6,920 nucleotides of DNA from an uncultured Thomasclavelia sp. (GCA_910588165.1 CAJUOR010000073.1:1-6920); one strand, 5' to 3'; counted from the first letter of the stretch, positions 1 to 6,077 are shown. Made by a program: numbers and translations. The notes: generated from the sequence alone by a model not told the origin.

Positions 1-124
1 CTGTTTGTTCTGATTTTGTTGCATCATTGCAATGACAGTTAGAAACTTCTACATGACTAGCCTCACAACATTCATCTTTATTGTACATACAACTGCATAC
101 TTTACATTTGATATGATTATTCAT
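1..124 (-). CDS. DUF1540 cysteine-rich small protein (3' end cut by window edge)
   Basis: Only the first 41 codons lie in the window; no stop is reached before position 1. The protein starts MNNHIKCKVCSCMYNKDECC and has seven cysteines (7, 10, 12, 19, 20, 30, 32) plus His24 and His31. The order C-x2-C-x-C-x-Y-N, then C, then an A-x-x-V-x-V segment is the pattern of DUF1540, a small family common in Firmicutes, often duplicated and suspected of binding metal; its role is not established. A strong ribosome binding site (GGAGGTG, positions 131-137) sits 6 nt before the ATG. It follows the Cse60-family gene by 42 nt with no hairpin between them and no clear promoter of its own, so the two are probably co-transcribed. 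The motif and RBS are seen directly; the metal-binding role is inferred. Confidence 0.82.
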   Translation of the reverse strand, partial: MNNHIKCKVCSCMYNKDECCEASHVEVSNCHCNDATKSEQT

Positions 125-166
125 ATCACTCACCTCCATTAGCTATTATGGACGTAGACACAAAGA

Positions 167-349
167 TTATTCTTTTTCATGGTAAAATATCAATGCACTG
201 TAACAATAAACCATCTCCTTGCCGTCATTTGCCAAAGCAACCTGATATTGAATATTCAGAATTTCGCCTTCTAATTCTTCTAAAAAATCATTGATAGCAT
301 CTTCTAAATCTAATTCGTGTTCCTCATCAAATAATTTTACTTTAAACAT
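167..349 (-). CDS. cse60: Cse60-family small acidic protein (sporulation-associated family)
   Basis: A 60-residue acidic protein starting MFKVKLFDEEHELDLEDAIN. The KVK-F-D-E-E-HE-DLE start, the INDFLEELE helix and the later NIQYQVA and YCYSALIFY strands match the Cse60 family as I know it. In Bacillus subtilis Cse60 is a small protein made under the mother-cell factor SigE; its molecular function is unknown. The frame is open for seven more codons upstream (to 370), but GGGGTGG at 355-361 lies 5 nt before the ATG at 349, and the extension would overlap the probable -10 element, so 349 is preferred. A SigA-like promoter lies directly upstream; I see no convincing SigE promoter, so expression may not be limited to sporulation. 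It is followed by the DUF1540 gene. Confidence 0.8.
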   Translation of the reverse strand: MFKVKLFDEEHELDLEDAINDFLEELEGEILNIQYQVALANDGKEMVYCYSALIFYHEKE

Positions 350-354
350 AAAAA

Positions 355-361
355 CCACCCC
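355..361 (-). promoter_or_regulatory. Ribosome binding site fixing the cse60 start
   Basis: GGGGTGG on the minus strand, 5 nt before the ATG at 347-349. It supports the 60-residue start over the longer in-frame ATG at 370, which would lie in the promoter. Confidence 0.6.
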
Positions 362-368
362 ATTTATC

Positions 369-398
369 ATAACATGGTGATTTTACATATTTTGTCAA
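369..398 (-). promoter_or_regulatory. SigA-type promoter candidate for cse60-DUF1540
   Basis: A perfect -35 TTGACA (398-393), an 18-nt spacer and a -10 TGTTAT (374-369, 4 of 6 matches). The -35 overlaps the stop codon of the rhomboid gene (395-397). The predicted start point would be about position 362, giving a very short leader before the cse60 RBS. No terminator is visible between the rhomboid gene and this promoter, so read-through from the upstream operon is also possible. Confidence 0.5.
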
Positions 399-1039
399 TT
401 CATAAAATATTGGATAGGTTGCCAACTTGATTTCGGATAAATGATACTTATCATCATCGTCGTTATAAAACCTCCGACAAATCCACCTAAATGCCCTGAT
501 AGAGATACAGTCGGAATTAAAAGGGACATCAGTGCTACCATTACTAAACTTGGGACAATAGACTGAAATACTCTTTTATAAACCCCGCGATATTTCCAAG
601 ATAGAAAACACAGTCCGCCTAATAAACCTAAAATAATGCCACTTGCACCACCCGATACAGTTAATCCCATGACATCAGTTGGACTTTTAAAAATCCGATA
701 ATAGATATAAGGTAAAACAGTTGTTCCTAAGGCACTGCCTAAAATCAGCCCGACATATCTTAGCGTGCCGAATATTCTTTCAATCAAAGGACCGATATTA
801 GATAAAGAAAACATATTCATCGCAAGGTGCATGATGCCAAAGTGAATAAAATTCGCACTTAAAAAACGATAATAATCATGGCTGTATAAGATTGCCAAAG
901 GTAAAAAGCCACCGGCTTGTACACCTTCTTGAGCGTTCATATCAAACGAAAATTTTAAACTTGTATAAATATAAATTAAAATACACCCCGCCATTAACCC
1001 AAATGTAATCGGATACTGCTTATAATTATATTTATTCAT
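395..1039 (-). CDS. Rhomboid family intramembrane serine protease
   Basis: A 214-residue polytopic membrane protein that should cut transmembrane substrates within the lipid bilayer using a Ser-His dyad. The hallmarks are intact: the GASG box with catalytic Ser133 in a membrane segment, catalytic His183 in SGHLGG near the last segment, and the HLAMN motif (His71, Asn75) of the second conserved segment, which supplies the oxyanion-site residues in GlpG-type proteases. About six membrane segments are expected (near residues 12-28, 64-80, 94-115, 128-147, 160-178, 182-200), the basic six-helix rhomboid form with no extra cytosolic domain. The ATG overlaps the stop of the DprA-like gene by one base (TAATG), and its RBS (GGAGGA, 1046-1051) lies inside that gene, so translation is probably coupled. 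The substrate cannot be told from sequence. It is probably catalytically active rather than an inactive rhomboid pseudoprotease. Confidence 0.93.
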   Translation of the reverse strand: MNKYNYKQYPITFGLMAGCILIYIYTSLKFSFDMNAQEGVQAGGFLPLAILYSHDYYRFLSANFIHFGIMHLAMNMFSLSNIGPLIERIFGTLRYVGLILGSALGTTVLPYIYYRIFKSPTDVMGLTVSGGASGIILGLLGGLCFLSWKYRGVYKRVFQSIVPSLVMVALMSLLIPTVSLSGHLGGFVGGFITTMMISIIYPKSSWQPIQYFMN

Positions 1040-2040
1040 TACGCTTCCTCCATAAATTCATATATAGAAAGTTGACTTAACTTAACTAAACCTTTCAGCT
1101 CTTCTTTATTGACATTCGTTAATTGCTCTATAGTTGTTTCGCTTGTCACTCGTTCCATCGTTACCGGTATTGCCCCCGCTTCTACTAATTTAGCATTACC
1201 GTAAAACTCATCATCGACAATCGCTAAAATTTTAGACCAACGATATTTCAAATTTTGAATTGCACTAAAATATAAAGCACCTGTATTTAATTCTGAGTGA
1301 ATAATAAAATTAGTTTCACAAAGAGCATACATATAACTATTGCGAATGACTGACTCAATAATATCATAATCACTTTCCGGCGAACGATGCGAAATCATCA
1401 ACATTTGTTTATTTTGAATATTTCTTTTCATCTCAATACTTTTTTTCAATAAGTGATCAGATGTGAATAAAATAACTTTGCCGCCTTTGTTTAAGAAATG
1501 AAACATTCCAAGCTCCTCACAGCCGGCATGTGCACTTGTCATTAAATGGTAATTCTCATGGTAGATTTTATCAACTACGCATAAAGTGTTACGGCTCATC
1601 TGTTCGGTCTGGTGAACAGGACCGGCAATGGATATCGCTTTTTCTTGCAATAAGCTAAAATCGCCACTATAAAATAAAATCAGAGGTGCTTCTTTTTTCA
1701 AATTATTAACAAGGCTTGTAGGATAAATACTTTCATATTTTGTCACCACTTCAATTCCTTTTGTCTGATAATAAGCGATTGTCGATATAGTTTGAGTTAG
1801 TAAAGCCAGACGTGCTTGAATCTGTTGCACTTCATCATCATTTAAGGCTAACTGGATTTTCATTTCCTGACTATCGCAAGATAATAAACCAATGGGTCTT
1901 TTTAATAAGGAATGGCGCAATTTTTCCTCTAAACGCTGATATTGTTTTTTCGATAACGGCTTTGCTGCTTTTAATTCAAATAAATCGGCACATAAGCATA
2001 TCAATATCAAGCCATCTAGCGTTAATTCCGTATGCTCCAT
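1039..2040 (-). CDS. Divergent DprA/Smf-like protein with degenerate motifs
   Basis: 333 residues. The central and C-terminal parts follow the order of the DprA Rossmann-like core: a GIEVVTKYESIYPTSL lead-in (95-110), APLILFYSGDFSLL (118-131), a first strand ending SIAGP (137-141), GGKVILF (186-192), VIRNSYMYAL (231-240), LNTGAL (251-256) and GNAKLVEAGAIPV (281-293), matching DprA blocks ending in the G-x-N-x-L-I-x-x-G-A-x-P-V signature. DprA binds ssDNA and loads RecA during transformation. Here the usual GSR after strand 1 reads GPV, the GLARGID block is replaced by SAHAGCEE (169-176), and RNR reads RNS, so phosphate contacts may be lost. The N-terminal 90 residues are helical, in the position of the usual HhH/SAM-like domain, but unrecognised. 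GGGAGG (2048-2053) lies 7 nt before the ATG. It sits between the prepilin peptidase and the coupled rhomboid gene. It could be a paralogue beside a normal dprA, or a distantly related nucleotide-binding protein. Confidence 0.7.
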   Translation of the reverse strand: MEHTELTLDGLILICLCADLFELKAAKPLSKKQYQRLEEKLRHSLLKRPIGLLSCDSQEMKIQLALNDDEVQQIQARLALLTQTISTIAYYQTKGIEVVTKYESIYPTSLVNNLKKEAPLILFYSGDFSLLQEKAISIAGPVHQTEQMSRNTLCVVDKIYHENYHLMTSAHAGCEELGMFHFLNKGGKVILFTSDHLLKKSIEMKRNIQNKQMLMISHRSPESDYDIIESVIRNSYMYALCETNFIIHSELNTGALYFSAIQNLKYRWSKILAIVDDEFYGNAKLVEAGAIPVTMERVTSETTIEQLTNVNKEELKGLVKLSQLSIYEFMEEA

Positions 2041-2063
2041 GTCAAATCCCTCCCTTGAGCATT

Positions 2064-2092
2064 ATTATATCACAAGAAAAAGCAAATGACTA
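2064..2092 (-). promoter_or_regulatory. Extended -10 promoter candidate before the DprA-like gene
   Basis: A perfect TATAAT (2069-2064) preceded by TG at the extended -10 spacing, formed by the TGA stop of the prepilin peptidase gene. With a 17-nt spacer the -35 is TAGTCA (2092-2087, 4 of 6 matches to TTGACA). It could give the DprA-like and rhomboid genes expression independent of ktrB. AT-rich DNA produces such matches by chance, so this remains a candidate. Confidence 0.4.
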
Positions 2093-2654
2093 TAAGGCAA
2101 GCGACGCTTATAAATGGAACATAAGGAATTTTACCATGAAACGAGAATGGAATAGCTAATAAACAGCTAACTAGTACAATCCATAGCGTTGGATAAAAAC
2201 CAAAGATAAAAGCCAAAAGCAAAAAAATAGCTACATCTCCCTCGCCCATACCTTCAATGTTCAGATATATTGTCATTCCTTTCAATAGTGCTTGAAATAA
2301 AATATAAAAGAAGATTAAACTTAGAACACTTTCTGACCATGACACTTGAAGTAGCAAAAATTTACCTAGCGAAAGCCCCCATAGTATATAAATAATTCGT
2401 ACATCAAAAGCATAAATCATTAAATCCATATCACTAGCCAATAACAGTAGGATAAAAAGCCCTAGAAAAAAGTAAAAGTGAAATGTTTCTAACCCAAACC
2501 GGTTTTCCAGGCTCACTAATAATATAGCCCCAAACATCTCACTTAACCTCTTTTGTTTCACACCACCTTCTTGGTAAGCACATAGCTTCCAAGCAAGATG
2601 ATATAGCCATTGTCCTAATAAACACCCCGTTAAAATTAAGCCAATGTATTTCAT
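2070..2654 (-). CDS. Short type IV prepilin peptidase (A24 family, ComC/PilD-like)
   Basis: A 194-residue, very hydrophobic protein with about seven membrane segments. The A24 aspartyl protease signature is GMGEGD at 135-140, with Asp140 as the second catalytic aspartate; Asp75 or Asp77 in LLASDMDLMIY is the likely first. KIPYVPFISVA (175-185) matches the family's C-terminal IPxxPF segment. Such enzymes remove the leader peptide from type IV pilins or competence pseudopilins at the cytoplasmic membrane. The N-terminal half is very short: residues 1-25 resemble the usual first helix, then only about 15 residues lead to RLSEMFGAILL. The zinc-binding cysteine pairs and most of the cytoplasmic loop of the methylase domain are missing, and the usual Lys after GD is Ala. 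The gene begins 3 nt after the ktrA stop with only a weak GGGTAG site, so it probably depends on translation of ktrA. No pilin or pilus motor gene is in the window. Confidence 0.8.
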   Translation of the reverse strand: MKYIGLILTGCLLGQWLYHLAWKLCAYQEGGVKQKRLSEMFGAILLVSLENRFGLETFHFYFFLGLFILLLLASDMDLMIYAFDVRIIYILWGLSLGKFLLLQVSWSESVLSLIFFYILFQALLKGMTIYLNIEGMGEGDVAIFLLLAFIFGFYPTLWIVLVSCLLAIPFSFHGKIPYVPFISVACLIVICFFL

Positions 2655-2657
2655 GTT

Positions 2658-3326
2658 TTATCTACCCATTAAATCAAATCTTTCGATATTTTCAGTATAA
2701 GCCACTAATAGAAATATATCTTGACTTTCAATCACGGCATCAGGGTCAATCGACATTTTAATTTTATCTTCTTTTCCCTTTTTGATCCCAATGACATTGA
2801 AATCATAAGTAGCACGTACATTTAACAATTTCAAGGTTTTACCAACCCACATTGACGGTGCTTCCATCTCTACAACACTGTAACCACCCTCTAATTCAAC
2901 TAAGTCAACGATTTTATTTCTTAACAAGCTTTTCGCAATTTTCGTTCCCATATCCTTTTCCGGACGCACTACTTTATCGGCACCGACTTTTTCTAAAATC
3001 TGCATAAATTGTTTATTACGAGCTTTTGCCAAGATATACTTAACCCCTAGCTCTTTAAGATTCATAACGGTTAAAATGCTTGCTTCTAATTGATTGCCAA
3101 TAGCAACAATCGCCACATCGAATTCTTCGATTCCTAATGCTTGCAACTGCTCGATATCTGTCGTATCAGCTTGAACCGCTTTGGTCACTTTGTCAGCAAT
3201 TCTTTCTACACACGCCATATTGCGATCAATTGCCAAAACTTCTTTACCGCCCTTTGAAAGCGTAGTCGCTATCGTTGAGCCGAAAATTCCTAAACCTAAA
3301 ACAACATACTGTTTCTCTTTGCTCAT
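2658..3326 (-). CDS. ktrA: KtrA-type RCK regulatory subunit of potassium uptake system
   Basis: A 222-residue soluble protein of the TrkA/KtrA family that forms an octameric cytosolic ring on the KtrB dimer and gates potassium flow in response to nucleotides. The N-terminal RCK_N Rossmann domain (about 6-125) has the dinucleotide motif GLGIFG (11-16), an acidic Asp34 at the end of strand 2 for the ribose, and VQADTTD (51-57) at the usual third-strand site. The RCK_C (TrkA_C) domain follows at about 138-220; in KtrA/KtrC homologues this domain can bind cyclic di-AMP, which shuts the transporter, but whether this one does cannot be read from sequence. Length matches the family (about 220). AGGGGGAA (3333-3340 region) lies 7 nt before the ATG. 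It follows ktrB by 12 nt, the expected partner order for a KtrAB pair in one operon. KtrC is an equally possible name. Confidence 0.93.
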   Translation of the reverse strand: MSKEKQYVVLGLGIFGSTIATTLSKGGKEVLAIDRNMACVERIADKVTKAVQADTTDIEQLQALGIEEFDVAIVAIGNQLEASILTVMNLKELGVKYILAKARNKQFMQILEKVGADKVVRPEKDMGTKIAKSLLRNKIVDLVELEGGYSVVEMEAPSMWVGKTLKLLNVRATYDFNVIGIKKGKEDKIKMSIDPDAVIESQDIFLLVAYTENIERFDLMGR

Positions 3327-3338
3327 TTTCTATTCCCC

Positions 3339-4724
3339 CTAGCCTACAAGTAAATCACCTTGTGGATATTTTAAATCATTCTCGTTATTGGCATATCTTC
3401 TTCTTGTGAATGTCAATAACATTGAAATCGGTCCGATACGTCCTATATACATCAAAATCATAATTATGACTTTGCCTAAATCTGAAAGTAAAGGTGTGAG
3501 ATTAGCAGTTAAACCCACGGTAGCAAAAGCCGAAAAAGCTTCAAAGAAAATGTCAATTAAAGCAAATGGTTCAATTAAGCATAAAATTAAACTAGCTGTC
3601 GCTACGATGCAAGTTGAGATAAAAACAACTGCCACTGCTTGCCTTACCAATTCTTCTCTAATACTCCGCCCAAAAGTAACAACCGCTTTTTTACCATGGA
3701 CAACTGAACGGACACTTAAATAAATGATACCCAGTGTAATCGTCTTAATACCGCCTGCCGTTCCTCCAGGTGACCCACCGACAAACATATAGAAACACGC
3801 TAAAAGTTTACTTGCCTCATGCATAGCACCTTGATCAAAACTAGCAAAACCGGCGGTACGATAAGTTACGGATTGAAAAAAAGCATTCATGATTTGCTGT
3901 CCAAATGGCATATTGCCTAAAGTTTCCGGATTACTTCTTTCAAACGCATAGACTAACAATGTTCCCGAAACGATTAGCACAGCAGTAAGTGTCAGCGCCA
4001 TTTTAACTTGAAGCGAAAAGCTTCGAATAAACTTTTTAAATGAATCACGACTTGTTAGGTAATGCTTTATTTTAGAACTGATTTCCATCATAACCACAAA
4101 ACCGATACCTCCGCAAATAATTAAAGCGGCAACTGTTAAACAAACTAAAGGCGAATTGTTATAAGTCATCAAACTCGAACTGCCAATAACATCAAAGCCC
4201 GCATTACAGAAAGCTGAAATAGAGTGAAAAATACTGAAATAGCACCCTTTAAGCAAACCGAACTGTGGTACGAAAGCCAAGCTTAATAACAATGCCCCAC
4301 CGATTTCACAAAAAGCCGTATAACTAACAATACTTTTTAAATAATGAGATAGATTATTTAAACTGCTTTTGTTTACAGCTTCTTGTAGCAATAATCGACT
4401 TGAAAAAGAGATACGTTTTTTTGCCATATTGAAAAAAAACATTAAAAACGTTAAAAATCCTAAACCACCGATTTGAATCATTAAAATAATCACAATTTGT
4501 CCGAAAAGCGTATATTGTTCAGCCACGACAAACGGGACTAATCCTGTTACACAAGTCGCCGAAACAGAAACGAATAAATGATTGAGATATTCTGTCGCTA
4601 CACCTTTATTGGCGATAGGTAAACTTAAAAGCAGTGATCCAACAAAAATAACACTTAGGAAACTAAACGAAATAGTGCGTGTTGGATATTTTAAAAACAT
4701 TTCTTTCATCTTCTTTAAAGTCAT
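3339..4724 (-). CDS. ktrB: KtrB/TrkH-type potassium (Na+-coupled) channel subunit
   Basis: 461 residues from the preferred start. This is the ion-conducting membrane subunit of a Ktr/Trk potassium uptake system, built from four membrane-pore-membrane repeats. All four selectivity-filter loops are visible, each with its glycine: TCVTGL (Gly61), CNAGFD (Gly176), RTAGF (Gly292) and ATVGLT (Gly404). All-glycine filters suggest a potassium-selective pore. The intramembrane gate loop after repeat 3 is present as GGSPGGTAGGIKT (about 316-328). The C terminus ends YPQGDLLVG, the short tail typical of KtrB. The frame is open for 11 more codons to 4757, but that ATG lies within the -10 element of the promoter and has no RBS, whereas AAAGGAG (4734-4740) is 9 nt before the ATG at 4724. 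KtrA is encoded 12 nt downstream. No cyclic di-AMP riboswitch is possible in the short leader. Confidence 0.95.
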   Translation of the reverse strand: MTLKKMKEMFLKYPTRTISFSFLSVIFVGSLLLSLPIANKGVATEYLNHLFVSVSATCVTGLVPFVVAEQYTLFGQIVIILMIQIGGLGFLTFLMFFFNMAKKRISFSSRLLLQEAVNKSSLNNLSHYLKSIVSYTAFCEIGGALLLSLAFVPQFGLLKGCYFSIFHSISAFCNAGFDVIGSSSLMTYNNSPLVCLTVAALIICGGIGFVVMMEISSKIKHYLTSRDSFKKFIRSFSLQVKMALTLTAVLIVSGTLLVYAFERSNPETLGNMPFGQQIMNAFFQSVTYRTAGFASFDQGAMHEASKLLACFYMFVGGSPGGTAGGIKTITLGIIYLSVRSVVHGKKAVVTFGRSIREELVRQAVAVVFISTCIVATASLILCLIEPFALIDIFFEAFSAFATVGLTANLTPLLSDLGKVIIMILMYIGRIGPISMLLTFTRRRYANNENDLKYPQGDLLVG

Positions 4725-4733
4725 GTCTTTTTT

Positions 4734-4740
4734 CTCCTTT
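4734..4740 (-). promoter_or_regulatory. Ribosome binding site fixing the ktrB start
   Basis: AAAGGAG on the minus strand, 9 nt before the ATG at 4722-4724. It supports a 461-residue KtrB; the in-frame ATG at 4755-4757 would be upstream of the transcription start. Confidence 0.75.
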
Positions 4741-4755
4741 ATAATGTCTAAAACC

Positions 4756-4784
4756 ATTATATATAATTAAACTATAAAAATCAA
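4756..4784 (-). promoter_or_regulatory. Consensus SigA promoter for ktrB and the downstream operon
   Basis: -35 TTGATT (4784-4779), a 17-nt spacer and a perfect -10 TATAAT (4761-4756). Transcription should start near 4749, leaving a leader of about 25 nt to the ktrB ATG. It is the only strong promoter found ahead of the five-gene run ktrB, ktrA, prepilin peptidase, DprA-like, rhomboid. The -35 begins 9 nt beyond the baiN stop codon. Confidence 0.75.
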
Positions 4785-4791
4785 TTTTATA
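4773..4791. repeat. AT-only inverted repeat over the ktrB -35
   Basis: TATAAAA (4773-4779) and TTTTATA (4785-4791) form a perfect 7-bp inverted repeat around a 5-nt centre, covering the ktrB -35 and lying just after the baiN stop. It could be a regulator site or a weak 3' hairpin for baiN, but a stem of only A-T pairs is weak, and such repeats are common by chance in DNA this AT-rich. Confidence 0.25.
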
Positions 4792-4793
4792 AC

Positions 4794-5951
4794 CTATGAA
4801 TATTTTTTAATGACAGCTTTGGCAATATGTTTGCCTGTCGCAAAGGCTGCGTGTAAATTAAAACCACCACAATCTCCATCAATATTAAGCGTTTCCCCGC
4901 CTATATATAAATCCGAATATTGTTTTATCATTAAATCATCATCTAAATCTTCAAGCATTACACCACCACGTGTAACCTGAGCGCTATCAAAACCTCTTGT
5001 GTTTGTGATCTCTAATACATAATCACTTAAGCATCGATAAAAGTCTTCAAAACAATTTATTTTTTTTCGATTTAAGTGTTCCGCTAACTTTAATCCGACA
5101 ATTCCCAAAAAAGGATTGTCTTGTTTTTCATGGGCTTGATAATATGCCTTAAGTTCATCTTGACTTAGTTCATCTATGAAATTACAGTGAAGTGTATAGT
5201 GATGATTGGGTTTAAACTTCAACAAGCGACTGATTTGCATAGCCGCTATTCCCGATACGCCATCATCTGTAAATAAAATTTCCCCTTTGTATGAAATCAA
5301 AGGTTGATGATTTAAACAAAGTTCAAATGTCCCGTGAACCCGACTTCCCTTCAAAGCTAAATCAACCTGCTTTGTCTTTAATTGAACCAAGGAAGGATAT
5401 AGTGGTGTTATATGAAGACCTAATCTTTTCAACATATTAAAACTAGAACCATCAGTACCATACATTTTAGCGGCTTTCCCGCCAACTGCTACAATCACAA
5501 TATCCGCTTTAAATTGACGCTTTTTTTGATCCGTTATAAGATAGCGATCATTTGCCATTGCAATATCAATAATATTCGTATCTAAAAAGGTTATTACCCC
5601 TCTATCAGCTAAAATTTCCTCAAAGCGATAAATTAAAGTTTTAGCTTGTTCACTATAAGGATAATATAAATCATTGATACGGCGTGTGGCTATGCCTAGG
5701 TGACTACAAAAGTCTTGAATGTTAAACGATTCGATAATCGGAAATAGTCGCTCAACATCACCTTGATAGCGCCACTTAGAAATATTGGCATTGGAAAGAT
5801 TGCACCGTCCGTTACCGGTTGCCGCAATTTTTCTTCCAATCCGATTATTTTTTTCAAAAAGTTGAATATAAAATTGATCGGGATACTTAGATAAATACAT
5901 ACAACACGCTAACCCACATGCCCCAGCACCGATAATTGCTACATTCTTCAT
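4794..5951 (-). CDS. HI0933/BaiN-family NAD(P)/FAD-dependent flavoprotein
   Basis: 385 residues from the preferred start. The N-terminal FAD-binding fold begins KNVAIIGAGACG (Gly8, Gly10, Gly13), followed by an acidic residue ending strand 2 (Glu33) and the family signature RIGRKIAATGNGRCNLSN (37-54). Further family blocks are the IVIVAVGGKA strand, GEILFTDDGVSG (the usual LLFTHxGxSG block), TRGGV near residue 315-320, and the C-terminal FAD motif YIGGETLNIDGDCGGFNL. The family (E. coli YhiN, H. influenzae HI0933) is widespread; clostridial BaiN has been linked to bile-acid reduction, but most members have no proven substrate, so none is assigned. The open frame reaches 6026, but GAGGTG (5958-5963) lies 6 nt before the ATG at 5951 and the upstream 25 codons run through the promoter. 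It is divergent from yebC. No convincing terminator follows, so transcripts may run on into ktrB. Confidence 0.92.
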   Translation of the reverse strand: MKNVAIIGAGACGLACCMYLSKYPDQFYIQLFEKNNRIGRKIAATGNGRCNLSNANISKWRYQGDVERLFPIIESFNIQDFCSHLGIATRRINDLYYPYSEQAKTLIYRFEEILADRGVITFLDTNIIDIAMANDRYLITDQKKRQFKADIVIVAVGGKAAKMYGTDGSSFNMLKRLGLHITPLYPSLVQLKTKQVDLALKGSRVHGTFELCLNHQPLISYKGEILFTDDGVSGIAAMQISRLLKFKPNHHYTLHCNFIDELSQDELKAYYQAHEKQDNPFLGIVGLKLAEHLNRKKINCFEDFYRCLSDYVLEITNTRGFDSAQVTRGGVMLEDLDDDLMIKQYSDLYIGGETLNIDGDCGGFNLHAAFATGKHIAKAVIKKYS

Positions 5952-5957
5952 AAAAAA

Positions 5958-5963
5958 CACCTC
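5958..5963 (-). promoter_or_regulatory. Ribosome binding site fixing the flavoprotein start
   Basis: GAGGTG on the minus strand, 6 nt before the ATG at 5949-5951, where the FAD-binding strand KNVAIIGAG begins. The upstream in-frame ATG at 6026 would add 25 hydrophobic residues encoded by the promoter region. Confidence 0.7.
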
Positions 5964-5978
5964 ACTCAATTCCTTATT

Positions 5979-6007
5979 ATTATACACAAACAATGCAAAA
6001 AAAGATA
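5979..6007 (-). promoter_or_regulatory. Promoter candidate for the flavoprotein gene
   Basis: A perfect -10 TATAAT at 5984-5979. At 17-nt spacing the -35 position reads TATCTT (6007-6002), a poor match, in a T-rich stretch that may act as an UP-like element. The -10 is seen; the -35 is uncertain. Confidence 0.45.
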
Positions 6008-6025
6008 GAATTGATAACAAAAACA

Positions 6026-6054
6026 TTGAAAAAACGGCTTAAAAAGGTTATAAT
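6026..6054 (+). promoter_or_regulatory. Consensus SigA promoter for yebC
   Basis: -35 TTGAAA (6026-6031), a 17-nt spacer and a perfect -10 TATAAT (6049-6054). The predicted start near 6061 gives a leader of about 25 nt with AAAGGA before the ATG at 6086. It lies back to back with the flavoprotein promoter, with about 18 nt between the two -35 regions. Confidence 0.78.
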
Positions 6055-6071
6055 CACTTAATGAATAAAAG

Positions 6072-6077
6072 AAAGGA
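6072..6077 (+). promoter_or_regulatory. Ribosome binding site fixing the yebC start
   Basis: AAAGGA, 8 nt before the ATG at 6086. The alternative in-frame ATG at 6077 overlaps this site, and the family starts MGR, so 6086 is correct. Confidence 0.8.

Noticed and set aside
125..166. Separate promoter or terminator between cse60 and the DUF1540 gene
   Set aside because: CATAAT at 145-150 lacks a -35 at proper spacing and no hairpin with a T run is present.
1812..2159. Plus-strand open frame of 115 codons
   Set aside because: It lies opposite the DprA-like gene and the end of the prepilin peptidase gene, has no convincing RBS and no recognisable protein features.
3388..3723. Plus-strand open frame of 111 codons
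   Set aside because: It is antisense to the ktrB coding region, which has intact family motifs, and its Lys/Thr/Ala-rich translation resembles no protein I know.
4582..4770. Plus-strand open frame of 62 codons
   Set aside because: It is antisense to the ktrB start and promoter, with no family resemblance.
4725..4793. Riboswitch (for example cyclic di-AMP type) ahead of ktrB
   Set aside because: The leader from the predicted start to the ATG is only about 25 nt, too short for any known riboswitch.
5952..6026. Hydrophobic N-terminal extension of the flavoprotein (possible signal peptide)
   Set aside because: The extension reads like a membrane segment, but it comes from the AT-rich promoter region. 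The RBS at 5958-5963 and the FAD-binding strand place the start at 5951; this family is cytosolic.
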